Source of the DNA: CBDIHP01 sp965279195
GTDB taxonomy: Bacteria > Planctomycetota > Planctomycetia > Isosphaerales > Isosphaeraceae
Assembly (NCBI GenBank): GCA_965279195.1
Contig: CBDIHP010000027.1
Coordinates: 69,457 to 133,456, forward strand
Reading direction: 5' to 3'
DNA: 64,000 nucleotides
Shown in pieces: positions 8,675 through 20,100 of the stretch; position 1 is the first letter of the stretch, and each line of letters starts with the position of its first letter. Under the pieces are notes generated by a model, which saw only the letters and a list, made by a program, of their open reading frames with translations, searched no databases and had not been told where the DNA came from. The position numbers were made by a program, and so were the translations under genes.

Positions 8675-9412
8675 ATGACGGCCAGGATCGGTCGGTTGCT
8701 GGGGATGGCGTTCCTGGCCTGCGCGTTGCTTTCGCTGGGCGGGTCGCGGGCCCAGGCCCAGTGGGGCTGGGGCGGCTGGGGCGGGTACGGCGGCTTCGGC
8801 CTCTTCAACAGCCCGGGGGATCCCAGCGCGTTCCTCGATTCTCGGGCGCTCCAGATGGGGGCCCAGGCGGCGACCAACCGGCCGGTCAACGACCCGAACT
8901 TCCAGTACAACGCCTATTACATGCACGTGCGGGACACCGACTTCTTCACGAAGTACGACGCCAGGACCCGGACCGAGATGTACAACCGGGTCTCCCGCAA
9001 CCCGATCCCGCTGCCGCCGTCGAACAACACCCGGACGCCGCAGCCGGCGACGAACGTCGCGACCGCCCCCGCGCCCCAGCCGCCGGTGCAGACTGTCGTC
9101 CGGCTGGCGAACTTCTTCGATCGGTACAGCAAGCTGGTCTGGCCCGCCGACGCGCCGAAGACCCCGGAACTCCAGCCCAAGCGGGACCTCGCCGACGCCG
9201 CCGCGCTCGACGTGCTGACCGAGTACAACCAGCGCGGGATCGCGACGGTCTCGCTCACGACCGACGCCCGCCAGAAGCTGGTGGCCTACGGCCAGCCCGC
9301 CCTGGCCTACATCCGCGAGAACGCCTCGCCCGCCATCTCGGACGCCTTCCACGTCTTCCTGCTGTCGCTCTACAACGAGCTGGGCCAGGCGGCGAAGATC
9401 CGGAAGCAGTGA
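8675..9412 (+). CDS. Secreted hypothetical protein
   Basis: 245 residues from the ATG at 8675, with a CGGGAG ribosome binding site about 8 nt upstream. A clear signal peptide (MTARIGRLLGMAFLACALL ... AQAQ) is followed by a Gly/Trp/Tyr-rich stretch (WGWGGWGGYGGFG), a central Pro/Thr-rich linker (about residues 115-145) and a C-terminal helical part. I do not recognise a domain. Planctomycetes encode many exported proteins of this type with unknown roles. It lies downstream of the FG-GAP protein on the same strand but 132 bp away, so co-transcription is uncertain. A large nested palindrome follows its stop codon. Confidence 0.8.
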   Translation: MTARIGRLLGMAFLACALLSLGGSRAQAQWGWGGWGGYGGFGLFNSPGDPSAFLDSRALQMGAQAATNRPVNDPNFQYNAYYMHVRDTDFFTKYDARTRTEMYNRVSRNPIPLPPSNNTRTPQPATNVATAPAPQPPVQTVVRLANFFDRYSKLVWPADAPKTPELQPKRDLADAAALDVLTEYNQRGIATVSLTTDARQKLVAYGQPALAYIRENASPAISDAFHVFLLSLYNELGQAAKIRKQ

Positions 9413-9458
9413 GCGGGACGTCCGGCCCGCCCCAACGTTGATCGAAGGGGCCCCGCCC

Positions 9459-9719
9459 CGCGCCGGGCGAGCCTCTCCCGATGCCGCCCGACCGTCGATC
9501 GAAGGGGACCACCCGGCGCTGGGCGAGCATCTCCTGATGCCGCCCGACGCCCGACCGAAGGGGATCAGCGGACCGGATCTCCCGATCCGTCGACATTCGC
9601 CCCCGTCGACGGATCGGGAGATCCGGTTTCGCGGTACGGCGCATCATCCGTTGAAGCGGCATCGGGAGATGCTCGCCCAGCGCAATGGGGCGGCATCGGG
9701 AGAGGCTCGCCCCGGCGCG
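9459..9719. repeat. Nested three-level palindrome between convergent genes
   Basis: Three inverted-repeat pairs are nested around one centre: outer 9459-9489/9689-9719 (one extra G in the right arm), middle 9516-9543/9656-9683 (27 of 28 positions), inner 9572-9594/9605-9627 (23 of 23, 10-nt loop). Outer and middle arms share the motif GGGCGAGC(C/A)TCTCC followed by GATGCCGC. The middle arm begins GCGCTGGGCGAG, as does the arm of the palindrome at 63701. The whole lies between the ends of the genes at 8675-9412 and 9757-10812. Confidence 0.8.
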
Positions 9720-9729
9720 GGTGGGGAAA

Positions 9730-9756
9730 GCGGCAGCCGAACTGCCGCACTCCAGA
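9730..9756 (-). terminator. Short hairpin abutting the TlpA-like gene stop
   Basis: GCGGCAG (9730-9736), a CCGAA loop and CTGCCGC (9742-9748) form a perfect 7-bp stem, followed by ACTCCAGA running into the minus-strand stop codon. The ACTCCAGATT tail is shared with the repeats at 24.1 and 48.4 kb, which also cap gene ends. There is no U-tract, so a terminator role is inferred from position. Confidence 0.45.
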
Positions 9757-10812
9757 TTACTTCGCCAGCGCTTTCTCGAGGGCGGTGGTCAGGCTGCCGC
9801 GGGTGACGTCGATCTGGACGACTGTGCCGTCCTTGCCCACGAGGGCGCTCGACGGCAGGTCGGAGACGGCGTAGGGGCGGGTCAGGTCGCCGGCGCCGGG
9901 GAGGTTGACCAGGACCGGCCAGCGGACGTCGTGGTCGACCAGGAACCGGCGGATGTTCGGCAGGGCGGCGGTCACGTCGACGCCTTCCTGCAATGCGTCG
10001 ACGTTGATGCCGACGATCCGGAAGCCCTTGTCGCGGTAGCGCTCGTAGAAGGCGTCGAGCCGGCGGGCCTCGTCGCTGCTGGGGACGCACCAGGTCGCCC
10101 AGAAGACGACCAGCGTGACCTTGCCCGTGTTGGCGGCGAGGTCGAACGGCTTGCCGTCGATGTCCTTGCCGACGATCGCGGGCGCGGGCTTGCCGATCAG
10201 GCTCAGGCGCTGGAGGCGATTGGCGACGACCTCCTTGATCAACGGATTCGTCGCCCGGGCGTCGAGCTTCTGGAAGGCCCGGGCGGCGATCTCGAACTGG
10301 CCGGCCTGGACGAGCTTCTGGTAGTAGAGGTCGATGATCGACAGCCGGGTCGGGACCGGCAGGGCGGCGCGGGTGGCCTCCTTGGATTCGTTGCTGGCGG
10401 CCTCGAGGCTCTTCAGCGAGTCCTCATACGCCCCGCGCGAGGCCTCGGCGATCATGTTGACGACCTCGGCCAGGAAGCGGACTTCCATGGCGCTGGCGTT
10501 CTTGGCGATCACGGCCTCGGCGGTCGGCTCGACGTCGACGTAGAGCCCGGTGGCGACGGTGAGCCGGAAGAGTTCCTCGTAGGTCTTGTCGGCCTCGGCC
10601 CTCGGCTGGGCGGCGGCGAGCCCGGCGAGCCGCTTGAGCCGGGTCCGCTCGATGGCCTTCAGGTCCTTCTCGAAGTCGGCCGCGATCGTCTCGCGGGACG
10701 CGCCCCCGGGCGCCGGCGCGGGGGCCTGGGCCCCTGCCCGCCCGGCCGTCCCGCCCGTCAGCGAAACCAGAACCACACCCGCGAGGATCCCCGTCAGCCC
10801 CTGGCGTCTCAT
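9757..10812 (-). CDS. TlpA-like thioredoxin-fold protein with CxxS active site
   Basis: 351 residues from the ATG at 10810-10812 (MRRQGLTGILAG), chosen because it gives a standard signal peptide ending ...GRAGAQA; the frame extends 11 codons further. Residues about 35-210 are helical with no known domain. Residues about 215-350 form a TlpA/AhpC-type thioredoxin domain (GKPAPAIVGKDIDGKPFDL, then VVFWATWCVPSSDEAR). The active site is C-V-P-S, so the resolving Cys of the usual CxxC is Ser. Such CxxS proteins can retain isomerase-like or mixed-disulfide capture activity but are poor dithiol reductants. It is expected to act in the periplasm or at the envelope. It diverges from the giant beta-helix gene across a 385-bp interval. 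Confidence 0.85.
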   Translation of the reverse strand: MRRQGLTGILAGVVLVSLTGGTAGRAGAQAPAPAPGGASRETIAADFEKDLKAIERTRLKRLAGLAAAQPRAEADKTYEELFRLTVATGLYVDVEPTAEAVIAKNASAMEVRFLAEVVNMIAEASRGAYEDSLKSLEAASNESKEATRAALPVPTRLSIIDLYYQKLVQAGQFEIAARAFQKLDARATNPLIKEVVANRLQRLSLIGKPAPAIVGKDIDGKPFDLAANTGKVTLVVFWATWCVPSSDEARRLDAFYERYRDKGFRIVGINVDALQEGVDVTAALPNIRRFLVDHDVRWPVLVNLPGAGDLTRPYAVSDLPSSALVGKDGTVVQIDVTRGSLTTALEKALAK

Positions 10813-11061
10813 CGGCGTCTCACTCCTGGAACATCGCCCGTGCAATCGGTCCGACGCCCGCGCCTCGTCCCGGCGCGGGCCGATGGGCCCATGATGACAG
10901 GTCGGGGCCGTTCCGAGTAGGCCCGGCCGCCTCGCGGCTTCGAGGTCGATTCCGTGTCAACGAATTCATGCGGGCGTGCGTGATGGGCTGCACGCTTTGC
11001 GCCAGCCCGTTCTTCTGAGTCTGAGAAGGCTGCGGATTTTGGTGGTTCTGGGGGAAACTTT

Positions 11062-11089
11062 TTGACTTGACTGATCGACTTGGTAGATT
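11062..11089 (+). promoter_or_regulatory. Possible sigma-70-type promoter of the giant beta-helix gene
   Basis: TTGACT at 11062-11067 and TAGATT at 11084-11089 are spaced by 16 bp inside an AT-richer stretch, about 110 bp before the start codon at 11198. The remainder of the 385-bp divergent interval (10813-11197) shows no gene. Confidence 0.3.
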
Positions 11090-11197
11090 CTACATCGGGT
11101 GATTTTGTTTCCTGAATTACCCAGTTTAACATAGATCCGCTCGCGACGGGGCAATGTGGCCCTCGCGGGGGCGTGCTCCGCAGCCAGGGGAAGCTCG

Positions 11198-14100
11198 ATG
11201 AAGTCCCGCCCTTCCGATCGCCGCCGTGTGACGTCGCCGAACCGCAAGCTGGTCACGCGGCCCATGCTGGAGCGCCTGGAAGAGCGCATGGTGCTGGCCA
11301 CGTTCACCGTTTCGAATGTGAACGATTCGGGCGGGGGTTCGCTGCGCCAGGCGATCCTGGATGTGAACACCAGCGCCGACCCGACCAACATCATCGACTT
11401 CTCGATCGGCTCCGGGCCGCAGACGATCACCCTGACGTCCAACCCCCTGGACATCCTCGTCCAGCCGGTGGACATCCGGGGTGAGACGCAGCCGGGCTTC
11501 GCCGGAGCCCCCCTGATCTTCGTCACCGGGACGGGGACGGCCAACGCGATCGACGGCTTCAACTTCTCGGCCGGCAGCGACGGGTCGAGCCTCTCCTCGC
11601 TGGCGATCGGCGGGTTCCAGAACGCCGGCGTGGCGGTCCTCGCTGGCGACATCCTGATCGTCGGCTGTTACATCGGGACCGACGCGTCGGGCACCAACCC
11701 GGTCCCCAACGGCACCGGGATCGACGTCGGAGATGGCAACGCCACGATCGGCGGGACGACCGCCGCGGAACGTAACATCATCTCGGGCAACCGCTTCAAC
11801 GGCGTCGACGTCAGCAGCTCCGACACCCTGATCTCGGGCAACTGGATCGGCCTGGACGCGAACGGGGCGAAGCTCGGCAACTCGCTCTCGGGCGTCCTCA
11901 GCTCGGGCGTGCTCAACACCATCGGCGGCAACGTCGCCGGCTCGGGCAACGTCATCTCGGGCAACGGCGTGTTCGGCGTCGAACTCTCCGGGGCCGACTC
12001 CAACCTGGTCCAGGGCAACTTCATCGGGACCAACGTCGCGGGCAACGCGGCGATCGGCAACGCCTTCAGCGGCCTCCAGCTCGCCACGTTCGCGGTCAAC
12101 AACACGATCGGCGGCGCGGGGGCGGGCAACGTCATCGGCGGCAACGGCGACCAGGGCATCAAGGTCCTGAACGCCGGAGCGGGCAACCTGATCCAGGGCA
12201 ACCGGGTCGGGATCGGCACCAACGACGCGGCGGTCGCGAACCAGGCCAACGGCATCCTGATCCAGGCGACCACCGGGGTGACCGTCGGCGGCCTCAACTC
12301 GGGCGAGGGGAACGTCCTCTCGGGCAACGCGCTGTCCGGCCTGTCGATCTCGGGCATCGGCGCGGACAACAACCTCGCGATCGGCAACCGCATCGGCACC
12401 AACCCGGCCGGCACCGCCGCCGTCCCCAACCAGGGCGGCGTCAGCATCAACCGGGGGGCCGGGAACTCGATCGGCGGCGTCCTGGCCGGCAGCCGGAACG
12501 TCATCTCCGGCAACAGCTCGTACGGCGTCTCGATCATCGGATCCGTCTCGACCGGCACCTCGCTGCGCGGCAACTACATCGGGACCACCGCCAACGGCCT
12601 GGGCGCGATCGGCAACGGCACCGGCGTGATCGTGAACGCCCCCGCCGAGACCATCGGCGGCCCGGCCATCATCGCCGCGGGCAACGTGATCTCCGGCAAC
12701 GCCAACGCCGGCATCTCGCTGACGGGGACCGCGGCCGGGGCCACGATCACCGGCAACATCATCGGCCCCGACTCCAACGGCGACAACCCGCTCGGCAACG
12801 GCACGGGCATCCTCGTCGACAACGTCGCCAACGCCCAGATCTTCCAGAACCAGCTCTCCGGCAACGGCGGGACCGGCCTCCTGATCCAGGGGGCGGCCGC
12901 CTCGACCACCGTCGTCGTCGCCAACCGGATCGGCACCAACTCGGCCGGCACCAGCGCCATCGGCTCGCAGTCGGTGGGCGTCGACGTCCAGTCCGCCGGC
13001 ACGACGATCGGCGGCGTCGGGCTGCTCGGCGGCAACCTGATCTCGGGCAACTCCGGCAACGGCGTCCGGGTCGCCGCCGGCAGCGTCGTCCTCGCCCGCA
13101 ACATCATCGGCCTGAACCAGGCCGGCACCGCCGCCGTCCCCAACGCCGGCAACGGCGTCTTCGTGTTCATCAGCAACGGCGCCACGATCGGCGGCCCGGC
13201 CGCGGCCGCCAACACCATCTCGGGCAACGCCGGCCACGGCATCGTCTTCACCGGCGGTTCGCTCAACGTCGTCGCCTCGAACCTGATCGGGACCAACGGC
13301 GCCGGCACCGCGGCCATCGCCAACGGCCTCTCGGGCGTCCTGATCAACGGCTCGTCGCGCAACACCGTCGGCCTCGGCAACGTCATCAGCGGCAATACCG
13401 GCGCGGGCGTGTCGATCACGGGCGCGGCATCGACCCAGAACCTCATCGCCGGCAACGTCATCGGCCTGAACGCGACCGGCACCGCCGCCCTGCCCAACAG
13501 CATCGGCGCGGCGATCTCCGGAGGCGCGACCACCAACGTCGTCGGCGGCACGACGGCGGCCCTCGCCAACACCATCGCCGGCAATGCGGCCATCGGCGTC
13601 CAGCTCGCCGGATCCGGAACCTCGACCAACGCCGTGGTCGGCAACTTCCTGGGCAACCGCAACGGCACCGCCTTCTCGAACTCGATCGGCGTCCAGATCG
13701 ATTCGGGCGCGTCGGGCAACTTCGTCGGCGGTCTGGCCGCCGGCTCGGCCAACGTGATCTCGGGCAACGCCGGCGCCGGCGTCCAGCTCACCGGCAGCGG
13801 CACCTCGGGCAACGTCGTCCTCGGGAACCTCGTCGGCACGACGGCCGCCGGCACCGGCTCGCTGCCCAACGGCACGGGCGTCGCGATCGCCTCGGGCGCC
13901 TCGGCCAACACCCTCGGCGGCACCACGGCCCCCGCCCGCAACATCCTCTCGGGCAACACCGGCAGCGGCGTCTCGCTGAACGCCGCCGGCCTCGGCAACG
14001 TGATCCTCGGCAACTCGATCGGCGTGGACGCCGGCGGCGCGGCCGACCCCAACGCCCAGAACGGCGTGACCCTCGTCGGAACCTCGGGCACGACGATCGG

Positions 14101-17100
14101 CGGCACCGCGGCCGGCTCGGCGAACGTGATCTCGGGCAACACCGGCTTCGGCGTGTCGGTGAGCACCGGCGGCAGCAACGTGATCGCCGGCAACCTCGTC
14201 GGCACCAACGCCGCCGGCACCGCCGCGATCCCGAACACCAGCCAGGGCGTCCTGATCGCCAACTCCGGCGGCAACACGATCGGCGGCTCGACCGCCTCGG
14301 CCCGCAACATCCTCTCGGGCAACGCCCGCTGGGGCGTCTCGATCACGGGCGCGGCCTCGGCCGGCAACCTCGTCGCCGGCAATTTCATCGGCACCGACGT
14401 CAACGGCTCGGCCGCGATCCCCAACGCCCTCGGCGGCGTGATCATCGCCGGAGGGGCCAATGGCAACGGCGTCGGCGGCAGCTCGGCCGCCTTCCGCAAC
14501 GTCATCAGCGGCAACAGCGCGGCGAACGAAGGCGTCCGGATCACCGGCGCGGGCACGTCCGGCAACCTCGTCGCCGGCAACTACATCGGCCTCAACGCCG
14601 CCGGCACAGCCGCCCTGCCCAACGCCACCGACGGCGTGAACATCACCACCGGGGCCACCGGCAACACGATCGGCGGCGCGGGCGGCTCTGGCAACGTCAT
14701 CTCCGGCAACACCCAGAACGGCGTCCGGATCACCGGATCGGGCACCTCGAACAACGTCGTCGCCGGCAACGTCATCGGCCGAAACGCCGCCAACACGGCG
14801 AACGTCCCCAACGGCACCAACGGCGTCCTGATCACGAACAGCGCGTCGGGCAACACGGTCGGCGGCGGCAACCTGATCCGGGGCAACGCCAACGACGGCG
14901 TCCTGATCAGCGTCGGGGCCACCGGCAACGTCGTCAACGGCGGCAACACGATCACCGCCAACGCCCGCAACGGCGTCGAGATCTCCTCCGACGCCAACAC
15001 CGTCGCCGCCAGCTCGATCACGAACAACACCCTCGACGGCGTGCTCGTCTCGGGCAACGCCAACACGATCGGCGCGGGCAACTCGATCACCGGCAACGGC
15101 GCCAGCGGCGTCGAGGTCACCGGCTCCGGCAACCTGATTCTCTCGAACACGGTCACCGGCAACGGCGTCGACGGCGTGCTCCTCGCCGGCCCGGGCAACA
15201 GGGTCTCGGCCAACCTCCTGAGTCTGAACACCGCCAACGGCCTGGAGATCAACGGCGCCGCCGCCACGGGCAACCTCGCCACGAGCAACCTGATCGGCAC
15301 GACCGCCAACGGGCTCGGCGGGCTGGCCAACAACCTCAACGGCGTCCTGATCACCAACGGGGCCACCGGCAACACGATCGGCCAGGACAACCTCATCTCG
15401 GCCAACTCGATCGTCGGCGTCCAGATCGACTCCACGGGCAACACGGTCACCGGCAGCATCATCGGCCTGGACGCGAACGGCTCGGCCGACCTCGGCAACG
15501 CCTTCGACGGCATCCTGCTGTCGGTCGGTGCGAACGGCAATTCGATCCTCAACAACATCATCTCCGGCAACGACGCCAACGGCGTCCGGATCCTCTCGAA
15601 CGGCAACACGATCCGGGCGAACCGGATCGGGACCAACGCCGCCGGCACGGCCGACCTCGGCAACGGCGCGGTCGGCGTGCTCGTGACCGGCGGCTCGGGC
15701 AACACGATCAACGTCGGCAACCTGATCTCGGGCAACGGGCTCTCGGGGATCTCGCTCTCGGGCAACAACGCCAAGAATAACCTGGTCGACTCCAACTCGA
15801 TCGGCACCGACATCTCCGGCGTCAACCCGATCGGCAACGACGCGGCCGGCGTGCTCATCAGCGCCTCGTCGCTCAACACCGTCTCCGGCAACGTCATCTC
15901 CGCCAACGGCGGGGCGGGCGTGTCGATCACGGGCGCGGCGGCCGTGAGCAACAAGATCATCGGCAACCGGATCGGCACCGACGCCAACGGCGCGATCGAC
16001 CTCGGGAACGTCCAGGCCGGCGTCGTCGTGGCGAACGGGGCCGACCTGAACTCGATCGGCGGCTCGGTCGCCAACACCCGGAACCTCATCTCCGGCAACG
16101 ACCAGGGGGGCGTCTCGCTCCTCAACGCCGGGTCCGGCAACCGGGTCACCGGCAACGCGATCGGCACCGACTTCTTCGGCCAGAAGTCCATCCCCAATAA
16201 CACCGCGGGCGTGTTCGTCTCGGGCACGCCCGGCGCCACCATCGGCGGCGTGGCCGGCGACGGCAACCTGATCTCGGGCAACATCGGCGACGGCGTCGCG
16301 ATCGTCGCCGGCTCGAACAACGCCCTGGTCGTCGGCAACCTGATCGGCGTGAACCTGCTCAACGCCGCCCTGCCGAACTCGGGCGCGGGCGTGCTGGTCA
16401 ACGGCGCCACCGGGGTGACCGTCGGCGGCCTGACCGCCGGCGCGGCCAACACGATCTCGGGCAACCTGTCCGACGGCGTCCGCCTGATCCAGGGCGCCAA
16501 TAACGCCGTGGTCGCCGGCAACTTCATCGGGGTCGGCAACGGCGGCGCGATCCCCAACTCGCCCAGCGGCGTCTCGATCGACGCCAGCACCACCGGCGTC
16601 ACGGTCGGCGGCTCGGTCGCCGGCAGCACGAACACGATCCAGGGCAACACCGGCGACGGCGTCAAGATCCAGGGCGCCGGCAACACCGTCTCGTTCAACC
16701 TCATCAGCGACAACACCGGCGACGGCGTCGAGATTTCCAGCAGCAACAACCTCGTCGTCTCGAACCAGATCGTGTTCAACGGCGGCAGCGGCGTGGTCCT
16801 CTTCAACGCCGGCAAGTCGAACACCATCGGCGGGACCGGCGGCCTGGGGAACGTCATCTCGGGCAACGCGGCCGACGGCATCCTGATCAACGAGGCCGGC
16901 ACCGACAACAACCTCGTCCAGGGCAACTTCATCGGCACCAACCCGATCGGCACCTTCCCGCAGGCCAACGGGCTCCAGGGGGTCGAGATCGCGCAAGGGG
17001 CCTCCGGCAACACGATCGGCGGCGGCGTCGGGCTCGGCAACGTGATCTCGGGCAACGTCGGCGACGGCGTCCGGATCGGCGACGCCAGCGGCAACCTCGT

Positions 17101-20100
17101 CCTCGGCAACTTCATCGGCACCGACGCCTTCGGCCAGACCGCCATCGGCAACAACGGCAACGGCGTCGTGATCTTCAACACGGGCGCCAACGCCGCGACC
17201 GGCAACACCATCGGCCTGGGCAACGTCATCTCCGGCAACCTCGGCGACGGCGTCGGCATCTCGGGCCCGAAGGCCACCGGCAACCTGATCGTCGGCAACC
17301 TGATCGGCGTCAACGCCAACGGCGACGGCGCCCTCGGCAACGGCCAGGAAGGCGTCGAGATCAGCAACCAGGCCGCCAACAACACCGTCGGCGGCACCAC
17401 GGTCCAGGCCCGCAACATCATCAGCGGCAACGTCCTGAGCGGCGTCGCCATCCAGGGGATCGCGACCGCCAACCTCGTCGCCGGGAACTTCATCGGCACC
17501 GACATCCTCGGCAACGCCGCCATCCCCAACACCCAGAACGGCGTCCTGATCAACGGCGCCTCGGGCAACACGATCGGCGGCAGCGTTTCCGGCGCCGAGA
17601 ACCTGATCTCGGGCAACACCGGGGCGGGCGTCTCGATCACCGGCGCGTCCGTCGGCAACCTCGTCGCCGGCAACACCGTCGGCCTGAACGCCTCCGACGC
17701 CGCCCTGCCCAACCAGCAGGGGGGCGTGATCGTCTCCGGCGGTGCCAGCTCGAACACGATCGGCGGCCCCACGGCGGCCTCCGCCAACACCATCGCCGGC
17801 AACGCCCTGAGCGGCGTCCGGATCACCGGCGCGGGCACCTCGACCAACGTCGTGGCCGGCGACATCATCCGCAATAACGCCCAGAACGGCGTCCAGATCG
17901 ACACCGGGGCCTCGCTCAACACCGTCGGCGCGGGCAACGCCATCACCGGCAACGGCCAGAACGGCGTCCTGATCTCGGCCGCCTCCTCGAACGTCGTCTC
18001 CGCCAACATCCTCAACCAGAACACGCTCGACGGCGTGCGGATCGACTCCGGCTCCAAGAACAACACCGTCACCGGCAACACGATCGACGCCAACAAGGCC
18101 AACGGCGTCGAGATCACCGGCACGGGCACCACCGGCAACGTCGTGATCGGCAACACCATCGGCGAGTCCGGCCTGGGCAATACCCTCGACGGCGTCCTGA
18201 TCTCCGCCGGCGCGTCCGCCAACACCATCGGCGGCCCGGGCGTCGGATTCGGCAACGCCATCGGCTCCAACGGCGGCAACGGCCTGGTGATCACCGGCTC
18301 GGGCACCTCGGACAACGTCGCCGAATCCAACACGATCACCGGCAATACTCTCAACGGCGTCCGGATCTCCGACTCGGCCTCGAAGAACGCCATCGGCCAA
18401 CTCATCGGCAACCGGATCAACGGCAACCTCCAGAGCGGCGTGCGGATCGACTCGAACGCCTCCAGCAACCTCGTCACCCTGGGCCAGATCCTCAACAACG
18501 CCCTCGACGGCGTGCGGATCGACTCGGGCGCGTCGTCCAACAACCTCGACTTCAACACGATCGACGGCAACGGCGGCAACGGCGTCCTGATCACCGACCC
18601 GACCACCACGAAGAACCTCGTCACCCGAAGCTCGATCGGCCTGAACGCCCCCAACGCCCTCGACGGCGTGCGGATCACCAACGGCGCCAACGCCAACACC
18701 CTCGGCGGCACCAACGCCCTCGTCCGCAACTTCATCTCAGGCAACACCGGCAACGGGGTCCAGATCAGCGCCAGCGCCGACAACAATGTCGTCGCCGGCA
18801 ACTACATCGGCACCAACCTCGCCGGCACCGCCGCCCTCCCGAACGGGATCAGCGGTGTCCTGATCACCGGCTCCGGCACGACCGGCAACACCGTTGGCGC
18901 GGGCAATGTGATCTCGGGCAACACCGGCAACGGCGTCGTGATCGAGCAACAGGCGTCGGCCAACCTCGTGACCGGCAACTTCATCGGCACCGACGCCACT
19001 GGCTTCACCGCGGTCGCCAACGGGGGCAGCGGCGTCGCGATCCAGACGAGTGCCTTCAACAACACGGTCAGCGGCAATGTGATCTCGGGCAACTCGGCCA
19101 ACGGCGTCCAGATCCTCGGGACCCTCTCCGGCAGCGGCACGACGGGCAACCTCATCGCCGGCAACAAGATCGGCACCGACGTCAACGGCGCGAAGGCCGT
19201 CCCGAATACCTTCAACGGCGTCTTTGTCCAATCCACACGGAGCGTCGAGGCCAACACCATCGGCGGGGGCAATCTGATCTCGGGCAATCTGGCGGCCGGC
19301 ATCGGCCTGAGTGATGGTTCGAGCACCACGGTCGTCCAGAACACCATCGGCCTGAGTGCCACCTCGGCCGTCCTGCCCAACGGCCAGTCCGGGATCAACG
19401 TCAGCGGCGGTACGGGCAATACGATCGGCGCGGGCAATGTCATCGCCGGCAACAACGAGTTCGATGTCGTGCTCATCGGGGACGCCGACGCCAACCTCGT
19501 GACGAATAACCTGATCGGCACCGCGCCGGACGGCGTCACGATCCCGGCTGGCGTGACGGCCAGGGTCGGCATCTTCGTCGCCGCCAGCGCCGCGAACACG
19601 CTCTCGGGCAACACCGTCCGCGGGGCCTACCCGATCGCCGGGGTCCGGATCCTCGGATCGGGCAGCGACGCCAATCTCGTCAGCGGCAACCTGATCAACG
19701 GGAACCTGGGCAACGGCGTCCAGATCGACTTCGCGGCGGCCAACAACCGGGTCGTCGGCAATATCATCGGTCTGAACGCCGCAGCGACCGCCGCCGCCCC
19801 CAACGGCGGCCAGGGCGTCTTCATCTTCGCGGCCGCGACCGGAAACTCCATCGGCGGCTTCACCGACGCCGAGAGCAACATCATCGCGGGCAACGGCACC
19901 ACCGGCATCGCCATCGACGCATCCAACAGCAACTTTGTCTATCGCAACTACATCGGCCAGAACAAGTCGGGCACCATCTTCCCCAATCCGTTCGGCATCT
20001 ACCTCAACAACGCGACCAACAACGTCATCGGCGCGGCCAACGGCGGCGGCAACCTCATCGCCGGGAACTCCGTCAATAACGTCGTCGTCCAGAACGGCTC

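Noticed and set aside
4958..9352. 1464-codon minus-strand frame opposite the FG-GAP protein
   Set aside because: Its product is Arg/Gly/Val-rich without a domain, and it runs against two genes with signal peptides and recognisable repeats.
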